This document shows, in pieces, positions 1 to 5,472 of a stretch of DNA of 13,135 bases; the first letter of the stretch is position 1; every line of letters begins with the position of its first letter. The stretch comes from JAJPHJ01 sp035622315 (GTDB lineage: Bacteria; Vulcanimicrobiota; Vulcanimicrobiia; Eremiobacterales; Eremiobacteraceae). The DNA is taken from NCBI GenBank assembly GCA_035622315.1, contig DASPVP010000063.1:1-13135 (forward strand), in the 5' to 3' direction. The notes beneath the pieces are model-generated. The model saw only the letters and a list, made by a program, of their open reading frames with translations. It ran no database searches and was not told the DNA's origin. A program made the position numbers and the translations under genes.

Positions 1-1188
1 CAGCAGCTCCTCTTGGCGGCCGTGCCCGGACACGTGCGCCAAGCGCTGCTGGCCGTAGATCACGTTCACGCCCAGCTTGAAGAGATTGTTGATGGTCCGC
101 CCGACGCTGCGCTCGTTGCCCGGAATCGGCGTGGCGGAGATGATGACGGTGTCGCCGCGCTTGAGCTTCACGCGCTTGTAGTCGTTCGCCGCCATGCGCA
201 CGAGGGCCGACATCGGTTCGCCTTGCGATCCGGTCGTGCAGATCACCAGGCGGTCGTCCGGATAGTTCTCAATCTCGTGATCGCGCATCTGGACGCCTTG
301 GGGGATCTCGAGGTAGCCATGCTCGAGCGCGATCGAACTGACGTTTTGCATGCTGCGCCCGACGAAGCAGACCTTGCGTCCGTAGCGGCTCGCCGCGTCG
401 ACGGTCTGCTGGAGGCGCGGCACGTTCGATGCGAACATCGTCACGATGATGCGCCCCGAGCACTGCGCGAACAGATCGTTGAAGGTCTCCCCGACGACGC
501 GCTCCGAGAGCGTGTGACCGGGGAGCTCGGCGTTCGTCGAGTCCGATGCGAGCAACAAGACGCCTTCGCGTCCGTACTCCGCGATCAGCGCCATGTCCGT
601 CGGCCGGCCGTCGATCGGCGTCTGGTCGAACTTGAAATCACCCGTGTGGATCACCGTGCCGAGGGGGGTTCGCAGCGCGATGGCGCACGATCCCGAGACG
701 GAGTGGGTGACGGTGATGAAGCCGACCTCGATCGAACCCAGCTGCACGCGATCGCCAGGATCGACCACGCGTAGATCGGCCCGTTCCAGGAGCTTGTGCT
801 CGCGCAGTTTGCCTCGGAGCAACGCGAGCGTCACGTCCGTGCCGTACACCGGCACGTTGAGCTGCGCTAGGAAGAACGGCACGCCGCCGATATGGTCTTC
901 GTGCGCGTGGGTCAGGACGAGACCACGCACGCGGTCTCGCCGTTCGACCAGATAGGAGATGTCGTCGATGACGAGGTCGACGCCCAGCATCTCCTCTTCC
1001 GGGAATTGGACTCCGGCATCGACCACCACGATGTCATCCCGCGTCTCGTACACGGTCATGTTGCGCCCGATCTCACCACACCCGCCGAGCGGGATCACGC
1101 GCAAGTAGGGACCGCGTGGGTCCGTCAGCGGCTCGAGCACGTTGTGCTGGGATGCCGGAAAGAACTCATGCAGCATGCACGCCGTCAT
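1..1188 (-). CDS. rnj: Ribonuclease J (partial, C-terminus beyond the left edge)
   Basis: This is a metallo-beta-lactamase/beta-CASP ribonuclease that processes and degrades mRNA and matures rRNA in the cytoplasm, with endonuclease and 5'-3' exonuclease activity in the family. Translating the minus strand from ATG 1188 gives 396 residues, open to base 1. Visible landmarks are IPLGGCGEIGRNM (about 32-44), the zinc motif HAHEDH (94-99), a third-motif His in THSVSGS (His162), HTGDFKFD with Asp184, the beta-CASP stretch SDSTNAELPGHTLSE (about 215-229), TTGSQGEP (about 318-325) and AHVSGHGRQEEL near the edge. Family members run to about 550 residues, so roughly the last 150 are missing. The codon just before ATG 1188 is TAA, so this is the first possible in-frame start. 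No good Shine-Dalgarno is seen, so Met5 is possible. It lies 29 bp behind the 1218-1751 gene on the same strand and may share its transcript. Confidence 0.95.
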   Translation of the reverse strand, partial: MTACMLHEFFPASQHNVLEPLTDPRGPYLRVIPLGGCGEIGRNMTVYETRDDIVVVDAGVQFPEEEMLGVDLVIDDISYLVERRDRVRGLVLTHAHEDHIGGVPFFLAQLNVPVYGTDVTLALLRGKLREHKLLERADLRVVDPGDRVQLGSIEVGFITVTHSVSGSCAIALRTPLGTVIHTGDFKFDQTPIDGRPTDMALIAEYGREGVLLLASDSTNAELPGHTLSERVVGETFNDLFAQCSGRIIVTMFASNVPRLQQTVDAASRYGRKVCFVGRSMQNVSSIALEHGYLEIPQGVQMRDHEIENYPDDRLVICTTGSQGEPMSALVRMAANDYKRVKLKRGDTVIISATPIPGNERSVGRTINNLFKLGVNVIYGQQRLAHVSGHGRQEELL

Positions 1189-1217
1189 TTAGGCGGCATC
1201 TGCGTTAGGCCTGCCGC

Positions 1218-1751
1218 TTAGAGCGGCATCGTGCTCCACGTCAATGACTGCGGTGCGACATCATCGGGGCAGAGGAGTTCCACGGTGCGCGTCTCGTGCG
1301 CATGTAACAGCACGACCGCGGTCGCACCCGTCTGCACGCCACGCGCCGAGGCGAGCGTCGCGGAGAGCAGAAAGGACAGATCGGCCGCGCCCAGATTGGT
1401 CACGCGCGCCCGAATGATCGGGCTACCCACGAAGTCGCGCGTGACCACGACCGGACCGATGGATGCGCCGATCGACAGCCGGTAGGAGCGCGGGTCGCTG
1501 AATTGCGGTTGTTCGGTTTGGGCGCGGATCAAGAAATCATGCAAGAGCGCCTCGCGCTGCTGCAGGATCCGGAGCCGCACGCATCGCGCAACCGATGCTT
1601 GCGATCGTACCTTCGTCTTGCGTCGGCGCACTAATGGCCGTGGGCGCTCCCCTGGAGCGTAGCCCCTGTCGTGGTGGGCGAGCGGTGGGGGCGTGTCACA
1701 GGCAGACGGGCTCGGAAGCAGCAGGGTCGCTGCAAGAATGACGGAGAGCAT
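1218..1751 (-). CDS. Hypothetical secreted protein
   Basis: I do not recognise this family. The 177-residue product begins with a short hydrophobic segment (about 2-17) that looks like a signal peptide ending near SPSAC. The n-region has no Lys or Arg, and the Cys is not in a proper lipobox (Pro at -3). A basic, Arg-rich stretch follows (about 30-65), then a C-terminal half rich in alternating hydrophobic residues (about 95-177, including IIRARVTNLGAADLSF) that suggests a beta-sandwich. Synonymous positions are GC-rich as in the neighbours, and a purine-rich GGGGGAAGAG precedes ATG 1751, so I think it is real. It is divergent from the GntR operon, and the shared region holds a palindromic operator. 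It ends 29 bp before RNase J on the same strand. It could be an envelope or binding protein, but no function can be assigned. Confidence 0.6.
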   Translation of the reverse strand: MLSVILAATLLLPSPSACDTPPPLAHHDRGYAPGERPRPLVRRRKTKVRSQASVARCVRLRILQQREALLHDFLIRAQTEQPQFSDPRSYRLSIGASIGPVVVTRDFVGSPIIRARVTNLGAADLSFLLSATLASARGVQTGATAVVLLHAHETRTVELLCPDDVAPQSLTWSTMPL

Positions 1752-1788
1752 AGGCGCTCTTCCCCCGCGGCGACCCGGAAGACAAGGC

Positions 1789-1818
1789 TTGACATCACCG
1801 CGGCAGGTCCCGTATAAT
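1789..1818 (+). promoter_or_regulatory. Consensus sigma70-type promoter of the GntR-slipin operon
   Basis: TTGACA at 1789-1794 and TATAAT at 1813-1818 both match the sigma70/sigmaA consensus exactly, with an 18 bp spacer. Transcription would start near 1825, about 25 nt before the proposed start of the GntR gene. Such a strong promoter overlapped by a dyad fits a tightly repressed operon. Confidence 0.8.
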
Positions 1819-1840
1819 TGTCTTAAAACACTAAGACAAT
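1817..1840. promoter_or_regulatory. Palindromic operator, probably bound by the adjacent GntR regulator
   Basis: A perfect inverted repeat ATTGTCTTA (1817-1825) / TAAGACAAT (1832-1840), with a 6 bp spacer, overlaps the end of the -10 box and the expected transcription start. Dyads of this kind at +1 are typical sites for dimeric winged-helix repressors, and the next gene encodes one, so autorepression is the simplest reading. Because the site is symmetric and lies between divergent genes, it could also control the minus-strand gene at 1218-1751. Binding by this protein is inferred. Confidence 0.75.
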
Positions 1841-1849
1841 AGGACGCAC

Positions 1850-2227
1850 ATCACGGCTGCACTCTTCCACATCAATGACCAAAGCGGCATACCCGTCTAC
1901 TTGCAGTTGAGGGAGCAGATCTTGCACGCGATCTCCACCGGCCGATTGCGCTCCGGCGATCAGTTGCCGACCGTCAGAGAAGTCGCGATCGACCTCGCCA
2001 TCAATCCGAACACGGTGAATCGCGCCTATGCCGAGCTTGAGAAGGACGGCACGCTCTCGAGCAGACGAGGTAAAGGAACGTTCGTGGCTGAGATCGGCGT
2101 GCAGACGAAAACAGCGAAGGCGGATCGCCTCGCAGACATCGGCCGCCGTGCGCTCGCCGAGTGCCGTGCTTTCGGTTTCACCATTGACGACCTGGTCGGC
2201 GCGATCAAGCGCCTGAAGGAGGTCTGA
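1850..2227 (+). CDS. GntR-family transcriptional regulator, YtrA-like subfamily
   Basis: This is a small winged-helix DNA-binding repressor of about 125 residues, the usual size of the YtrA/YhcF group, which has a GntR DNA-binding domain and only a short C-terminal dimerisation helix pair. Visible are SGIPVYLQLREQILHAI (first helix), GDQLPTVREVAIDLAINPN and TVNRAYAELEKDG (recognition region), and RRGKGTF (wing). The reading frame is open from the TAA at 1832, and family-conserved sequence (FHINDQSGIPVY) lies upstream of the first conventional start, TTG 1901. No in-frame ATG, GTG or TTG covers it. AGGA at 1841-1844 is well placed for ATC 1850 or ACG 1853, so I place the start there. If TTG 1901 is used, the protein has 108 residues and loses part of its first helix. 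The stop is followed 2 nt later by the slipin ATG, so the two are co-transcribed. YtrA-type regulators usually sit with membrane transport genes; here the partner is an SPFH protein. Confidence 0.85.
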   Translation: MTAALFHINDQSGIPVYLQLREQILHAISTGRLRSGDQLPTVREVAIDLAINPNTVNRAYAELEKDGTLSSRRGKGTFVAEIGVQTKTAKADRLADIGRRALAECRAFGFTIDDLVGAIKRLKEV

Positions 2228-2229
2228 CC

Positions 2230-3222
2230 ATGCCCATCATCACCGCCCCAAGCCAGCCGGCGAGCGGCCCGTCTAGCGCCGTCATCGCCGGTGGGCAAAG
2301 CACCCATTTCGGTAACGCGATCTCGTGGCTGCTCGCGTTCATCTTCTTCGTCTGCGGACTCGTCTTGTTCGCGTGGACCGAGTCGGTCATCTACGCGATC
2401 GCAGGTACGATTTTGGCGCTGCTCGCCTTGGCGTCGATCCAGGTCGCCAAGGCGTGGGAGAAAGCGATCGTGTTGCGCTTGGGCAAGTTCCAGCGCCTCG
2501 CGGGCCCCGGTATCTTCCTCCTAGTCCCCGCGTTCGACAGCATCGCTGCTTGGATCGATCAACGAGTGCAAACCAGCACTTTCGTTGCCGAGCAGACCCT
2601 CACGCGCGACACGGTGCCGGTGGATGTCGATGCCGTCCTGTTCTGGGTGGTTTGGGACGCCAAGAAAGCCGCCCTCGAGGTCGCTTCGTACCGCGACGCC
2701 ATCGGCTGGGCGGCGCAGACCGCCCTGCGCGACATCATCGGCACGACGTACCTCGCCGATTTGCTCTCCAACCGCCAGGCGATCGACACGAACCTCCAGC
2801 ACGCGATCGATGCACGGACGACGCCCTGGGGCATCACCGTCCAGTCGGTCGAGATCCGCGACATCAAAATCCCAGAAAACCTGCAAGATGCGATGTCTCG
2901 GCAAGCCCAAGCGGAACGCGAGCGCCAAGCGCGCGTTATATTAGGGGATGCCGAGCGTCAAATCGCGGAGTCGTTCCTCGCTGCGGCGAAATCGTACGCC
3001 GGAAACCCTGTGGCCCTGCACTTACGTGCTATGAACATGCTGTATGAAGGGCTGAAAGAGAAAGGTGCGATGATCGTCGTACCGAGCACAGCGGTCGAGA
3101 CGATGGGCCTCGGGGCGATCAGCGGATTGGCGTCCATCGGTGCGTCGCAAGGCATCGTCGAACCGGTCGCCGGCGTGACCGCGCCCGCTTCGACGCCGCC
3201 AGTCACAGGAGGAGCTTCATGA
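2230..3222 (+). CDS. Slipin (stomatin-like SPFH/band 7 membrane protein)
   Basis: This 330-residue SPFH-domain protein is anchored in the cytoplasmic membrane. Relatives form oligomeric scaffolds that organise membrane domains or escort membrane proteases. A hydrophilic N-terminus of about 28 residues is followed by two hydrophobic segments (about 30-48 and 53-72), and then the SPFH domain (about 74-245) with WEKAIVLRLGKFQRLAGPG and the hallmark VEIRDIKIPENLQDAMSRQ (about 207-225). A charged helix RQAQAERERQARVILGDAER follows. The tail is Ala/Gly/Pro/Thr-rich. A strong Shine-Dalgarno, AAGGAGG, lies inside the 3' end of the GntR gene just before ATG 2230. The stop overlaps the next ATG by 4 bp (3219-3222), so the three genes are translationally coupled. 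Slipins often pair with an NfeD-type protein; none is present here. The SPFH assignment is secure, but the cellular role is unknown. Confidence 0.93.
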   Translation: MPIITAPSQPASGPSSAVIAGGQSTHFGNAISWLLAFIFFVCGLVLFAWTESVIYAIAGTILALLALASIQVAKAWEKAIVLRLGKFQRLAGPGIFLLVPAFDSIAAWIDQRVQTSTFVAEQTLTRDTVPVDVDAVLFWVVWDAKKAALEVASYRDAIGWAAQTALRDIIGTTYLADLLSNRQAIDTNLQHAIDARTTPWGITVQSVEIRDIKIPENLQDAMSRQAQAERERQARVILGDAERQIAESFLAAAKSYAGNPVALHLRAMNMLYEGLKEKGAMIVVPSTAVETMGLGAISGLASIGASQGIVEPVAGVTAPASTPPVTGGAS

Positions 3223-3884
3223 TTCTTCTCGCAGTCGTCGCCGCCGCAACGGTGAGCTCGGCACCCGTGGGCGGTGCGGCCACACCACCCGACGGCACGT
3301 ACAACTACTCGATCACGCAGTCGGGCAGCCAGATCGGCACGAGCACGGTCACGGTGAAACATTCCGGGTCCGACATCACGCTGCACGAAGCCGAGACGAT
3401 GGGGACGCTGACGTTCGTCGTGGATGAGACGGTCGACGGAAGCACGCTCGACCCCAAGACCTACGTCGCGAGCTATACGAAAGGCGACTACACGCAGACC
3501 GCGCGCGGAGCGTTCGACCGCAACGGCGCGACCGTGACTTTCGACGGCGTGCCCGGCAGTCAGGCTTTCCCCATGAGTGCGGGCAATAGGAACGCATACG
3601 TGCTCGAGCAGTCGCTCCTCACGGGCTTCTTCTTGCTACCCGCGCAGATCCACGCGTCGCGAGCCACCCAATTCATGCAGGTGATCCCCAGCCAAGTGCT
3701 CGTGTTGACGAGCCGCATCAGCCCCACCACGGCTGGTCCCAAACCGGCCGAAGTCCCCGCACAAGATCTCCCGCTCGCGGTCCAAAGCAAGGTGAATTTC
3801 GACGAGTGGTACGACCCGAACACCTACGTGCTGCAAGCGGTCTCGGTACCGATCCAAGACGTTCTCATCAAGCTGACGAAGTAG
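3219..3884 (+). CDS. Secreted beta-rich protein of unknown function
   Basis: The 221-residue product starts with a hydrophobic signal-like segment (about 2-20) with no positive charge before it. The mature part alternates polar and hydrophobic residues, as in DGTYNYSITQSGSQIGTSTV and GSDITLHEAETM. This resembles periplasmic beta-barrel or clam proteins of the DUF3108/LolA-like kind, but that is only an impression. There is no cysteine. ATG 3219 overlaps the slipin stop and is preceded by AGGAGG (3207-3212), so it is the last gene of the GntR-slipin operon. Its likely place is the cell envelope or outside the cell, on the opposite side of the membrane from most of the slipin. The stop codon (3882-3884) falls within the outer arm of a palindrome. 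I do not recognise the family. Confidence 0.75.
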   Translation: MILLAVVAAATVSSAPVGGAATPPDGTYNYSITQSGSQIGTSTVTVKHSGSDITLHEAETMGTLTFVVDETVDGSTLDPKTYVASYTKGDYTQTARGAFDRNGATVTFDGVPGSQAFPMSAGNRNAYVLEQSLLTGFFLLPAQIHASRATQFMQVIPSQVLVLTSRISPTTAGPKPAEVPAQDLPLAVQSKVNFDEWYDPNTYVLQAVSVPIQDVLIKLTK

Positions 3885-3918
3885 CGGAGTCGGGGCCGAC
3901 CTAAAGGTCGGCCGCTAC
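3881..3918. repeat. Palindromic element, possible terminator or interspersed repeat
   Basis: An 8 bp perfect stem GGCCGACC (3894-3901) / GGTCGGCC (3906-3913) closes a TAAA loop. Outer arms GTAGC (3881-3885) and GCTAC (3914-3918) extend it past an 8-base bulge. The element begins in the stop codon of the secreted protein gene. No T-run follows, so it is not a classic intrinsic terminator. It could protect the 3' end of the operon mRNA or be one copy of a genome-wide repeat, which cannot be tested from one window. Confidence 0.55.
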
Positions 3919-3937
3919 ATTGGTAATGGCCGCTCGG

Positions 3938-3967
3938 TTGACGCGTTAGCACTCTCGATGTTATAGT
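3938..3967 (+). promoter_or_regulatory. Sigma70-type promoter of the htrA-dnaK operon
   Basis: TTGACG (3938-3943) and TATAGT (3962-3967) are separated by 18 bp, each one base off consensus. Transcription would start around 3974. The CIRCE operator covers the spacer and the -10 box, so repressor binding would block RNA polymerase. No other convincing promoter was seen before htrA. Confidence 0.75.
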
Positions 3968-3972
3968 GCTAA
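3946..3972. promoter_or_regulatory. CIRCE element (HrcA operator)
   Basis: TTAGCACTC (3946-3954), nine bases, then TAGTGCTAA (3964-3972). This is the CIRCE inverted repeat (consensus TTAGCACTC-N9-GAGTGCTAA) with a single mismatch in the right arm. CIRCE is bound by the HrcA repressor and released under heat or protein-folding stress. The dnaK-grpE-dnaJ genes downstream are classic HrcA targets. No hrcA gene is in the window, so it must lie elsewhere. Confidence 0.93.
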
Positions 3973-3973
3973 C

Positions 3974-4138
3974 AGTTTCGTTTACCCCGGCTCCCGACCG
4001 CATCTCGGGACGAGGGGCAGATAGCTGCCCCGGGCAACAATTCCAGCTTCTAGAGGTAGAAACTAAAGGCGTAGGCACCCGCCGCGGCCCTCGTGCGGGC
4101 TCCACGCCTTCCAAAGACCAAAGGAGTACAGTAAAAGG
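3974..4138 (+). promoter_or_regulatory. Structured 5' leader of htrA with four consecutive hairpins
   Basis: About 165 nt separate the predicted transcription start from the htrA ATG, with no ATG inside. Four stem-loops follow one another: TCCCGA/TCGGGA (3992-4010, 7 nt loop), GGGGCAG/CTGCCCC (4014-4031, loop ATAG), TTCTA/TAGAA (4048-4061, loop GAGG), and a long hairpin 4066-4110. The last has AAGGCGT/ACGCCTT at its base, GG/CC after a bulged A, and CCCGC/GCGGG at its top. The Shine-Dalgarno AAAGGAG (4120-4126) lies just beyond, 12 nt before ATG 4139. It matches no riboswitch class I can recall. It could be a thermosensor, an mRNA stabiliser or an unrecognised cis-regulatory RNA. The pairings are seen directly; the function is not known. 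Confidence 0.55.
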
Positions 4139-5347
4139 ATGAGTTCGCAAGGCCGCACGTCGCTTGGCTTCCTCCTCGTAGGGATTCTCGGCGTGCTCAT
4201 CGGTGCAGTCGTTGTGATGGTGCTCGCGCCCCGATTCTGGCATGCACAACAGGAGTCGCTGAGCTTCAGCGCTGCCTCGGCAGCCCCGCTCGCCCCTCTG
4301 AGCAACGATAATCTCGAACAACGCATCATCAGCGTCGTCAAGGCGAGCGAGCCTTCCGTCGTTTTGATCAAGACGACGGTGCACGGCGTCCAGCAGATAT
4401 ACAACCCGTTCCAAAACGATCCGTTCTTCCGTCAATTCTTCGGCGATCAGGGACCGCAGAACCAGTCGTTCACCGTGCAAGCCTCGGGCTCTGGGTTCAT
4501 CATCCGACGGGATGGTGACTCGGCCTATGTGGCGACGAACGCGCACGTGGTCTACAACGCCGACAAAGTCCAAGTCTTGCTCTCGACCGGACGGCAAGTG
4601 GACGCCGAAGTCGTCGGCGCCGATGACGACGCGGATCTCGCGATCCTCAAGATCCACGGATCGAATCTTCCGCCGGCGCTACCGCTCGGCAGCTCGTCGA
4701 ATCTGCAGCAAGGGCAGTTCGTCCTTGCTATCGGTGAGCCAGAGTCGTTCCAGAACTCCGTCAGCCTCGGCATCGTGTCGGCGCTGCACCGCACCGGCAT
4801 CGACGCGGGCGGCGGCCCGGGTTTCCCCGTCTTCCACTACAACGACATGATCCAAATCACGACGCCCATCAACCCCGGCAACTCCGGCGGCCCGCTCATC
4901 ACAACCGACGGCCACGTCGTGGGTATCAATGCGGTGGTGGCAGAGGAAGCCCAGGCGATCGGGTTCTCGATACCGATCACGGCAGCCGAACCCGTGCTCG
5001 CCGAGATCGAGACCACGGGCCACGGGATCCACGTCCAACATCCGTTCATCGGCATCCAGATGCAATCGCTCACGCCGCAGATCGCGAACTACCTCGGCTA
5101 CAACGGAACCCAAGGCGTGGTGGTCGGCGAGGTGGTTCCGCAAAGCCCAGCCGATAAGGCGGGCCTACAGTCGAGCGATATCATCTTGGAGCTCAACCAC
5201 CAGAAGGTTACCAGCTCCGACCAGATCCGCAACGCGATCGCCAAGATGAAGGTCGGCGACAAGATCACGCTGCTCGTCTGGAGGAATGGCAATCTACAGC
5301 CGATCGACGTGACCCTGGGCGACCGGCCGGAGACCATCCAAGGTTAA
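4139..5347 (+). CDS. htrA: HtrA/DegP-family serine protease with one PDZ domain, membrane-anchored
   Basis: This ATP-independent serine protease, in some relatives also a chaperone, removes misfolded proteins on the outer side of the cytoplasmic membrane. The 402-residue product has an N-terminal hydrophobic anchor (about 9-31) and a Ser/Ala/Pro-rich linker. A trypsin-like domain follows (about 60-290) with the complete triad: His136 in VATNAHVV, Asp166 in DDADLAIL and Ser249 in NPGNSGGPL. One PDZ domain (about 303-395) contains GVVVGEVVPQSPADKAGL. Length and single PDZ match the Gram-positive and cyanobacterial HtrA/DegQ type rather than two-PDZ DegP. The start is ATG 4139 with AAAGGAG at 4120-4126. 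It is the first gene after the CIRCE promoter and sits 125 bp ahead of dnaK with no second CIRCE, which suggests HrcA controls it together with the Hsp70 genes. That is unusual for an htrA gene. Confidence 0.95.
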   Translation: MSSQGRTSLGFLLVGILGVLIGAVVVMVLAPRFWHAQQESLSFSAASAAPLAPLSNDNLEQRIISVVKASEPSVVLIKTTVHGVQQIYNPFQNDPFFRQFFGDQGPQNQSFTVQASGSGFIIRRDGDSAYVATNAHVVYNADKVQVLLSTGRQVDAEVVGADDDADLAILKIHGSNLPPALPLGSSSNLQQGQFVLAIGEPESFQNSVSLGIVSALHRTGIDAGGGPGFPVFHYNDMIQITTPINPGNSGGPLITTDGHVVGINAVVAEEAQAIGFSIPITAAEPVLAEIETTGHGIHVQHPFIGIQMQSLTPQIANYLGYNGTQGVVVGEVVPQSPADKAGLQSSDIILELNHQKVTSSDQIRNAIAKMKVGDKITLLVWRNGNLQPIDVTLGDRPETIQG

Positions 5348-5352
5348 GCAAT

Positions 5353-5454
5353 GGGGCGATTTCCAATCGCCCCCTTCACCAACCGTGCGGCCGGGGGTCC
5401 CGGCCGCGACAAATCGAATCAGGCCAGGCCGGGATAGCGATATACCCGGCCTGG
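5353..5454 (+). promoter_or_regulatory. Three tandem perfect hairpins between htrA and dnaK
   Basis: Stem 1 is GGGGCGATT/AATCGCCCC (5353-5373, 3 nt loop). Stem 2 is GCGGCCGGG/CCCGGCCGC (5387-5407, 3 nt loop). Stem 3 is CCAGGCCGGG/CCCGGCCTGG (5424-5454, 11 nt loop ATAGCGATATA). None is followed by a proper T-run; stem 1 has only CTT. Stem 3 ends four bases before the dnaK Shine-Dalgarno AAGGAG (5459-5464). Partial termination, RNase processing sites or protection of the dnaK mRNA 5' end could all explain them. The stems are seen directly; the role is inferred. Confidence 0.6.
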
Positions 5455-5472
5455 TCATAAGGAGTAAGAACA

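Noticed and set aside
13..774. A 253-codon plus-strand open frame
   Set aside because: It lies opposite RNase J, whose catalytic motifs read clearly on the minus strand. The plus-strand translation is Arg/Asp/Val-rich and has no family features.
1875..1910. An out-of-frame ATG giving an 11-residue peptide inside the start region of the GntR gene
   Set aside because: It has no Shine-Dalgarno and overlaps conserved GntR coding sequence. It would matter only if TTG 1901 were the true start by coupling.
4093..4134. A GTG-started 13-codon frame in the htrA leader ending just before ATG 4139
   Set aside because: No ribosome binding site precedes it, and it starts within the loop and stem of the large hairpin.
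3824..4657. A 277-codon minus-strand open frame across the CIRCE region and the start of htrA
   Set aside because: It overlaps the promoter, CIRCE, the leader and the conserved htrA coding sequence, and its translation looks like an antisense shadow.
5353..5376. Intrinsic terminator after htrA
   Set aside because: The stem is perfect, but only CTT follows it, so it was listed as a hairpin of unknown role rather than a terminator.
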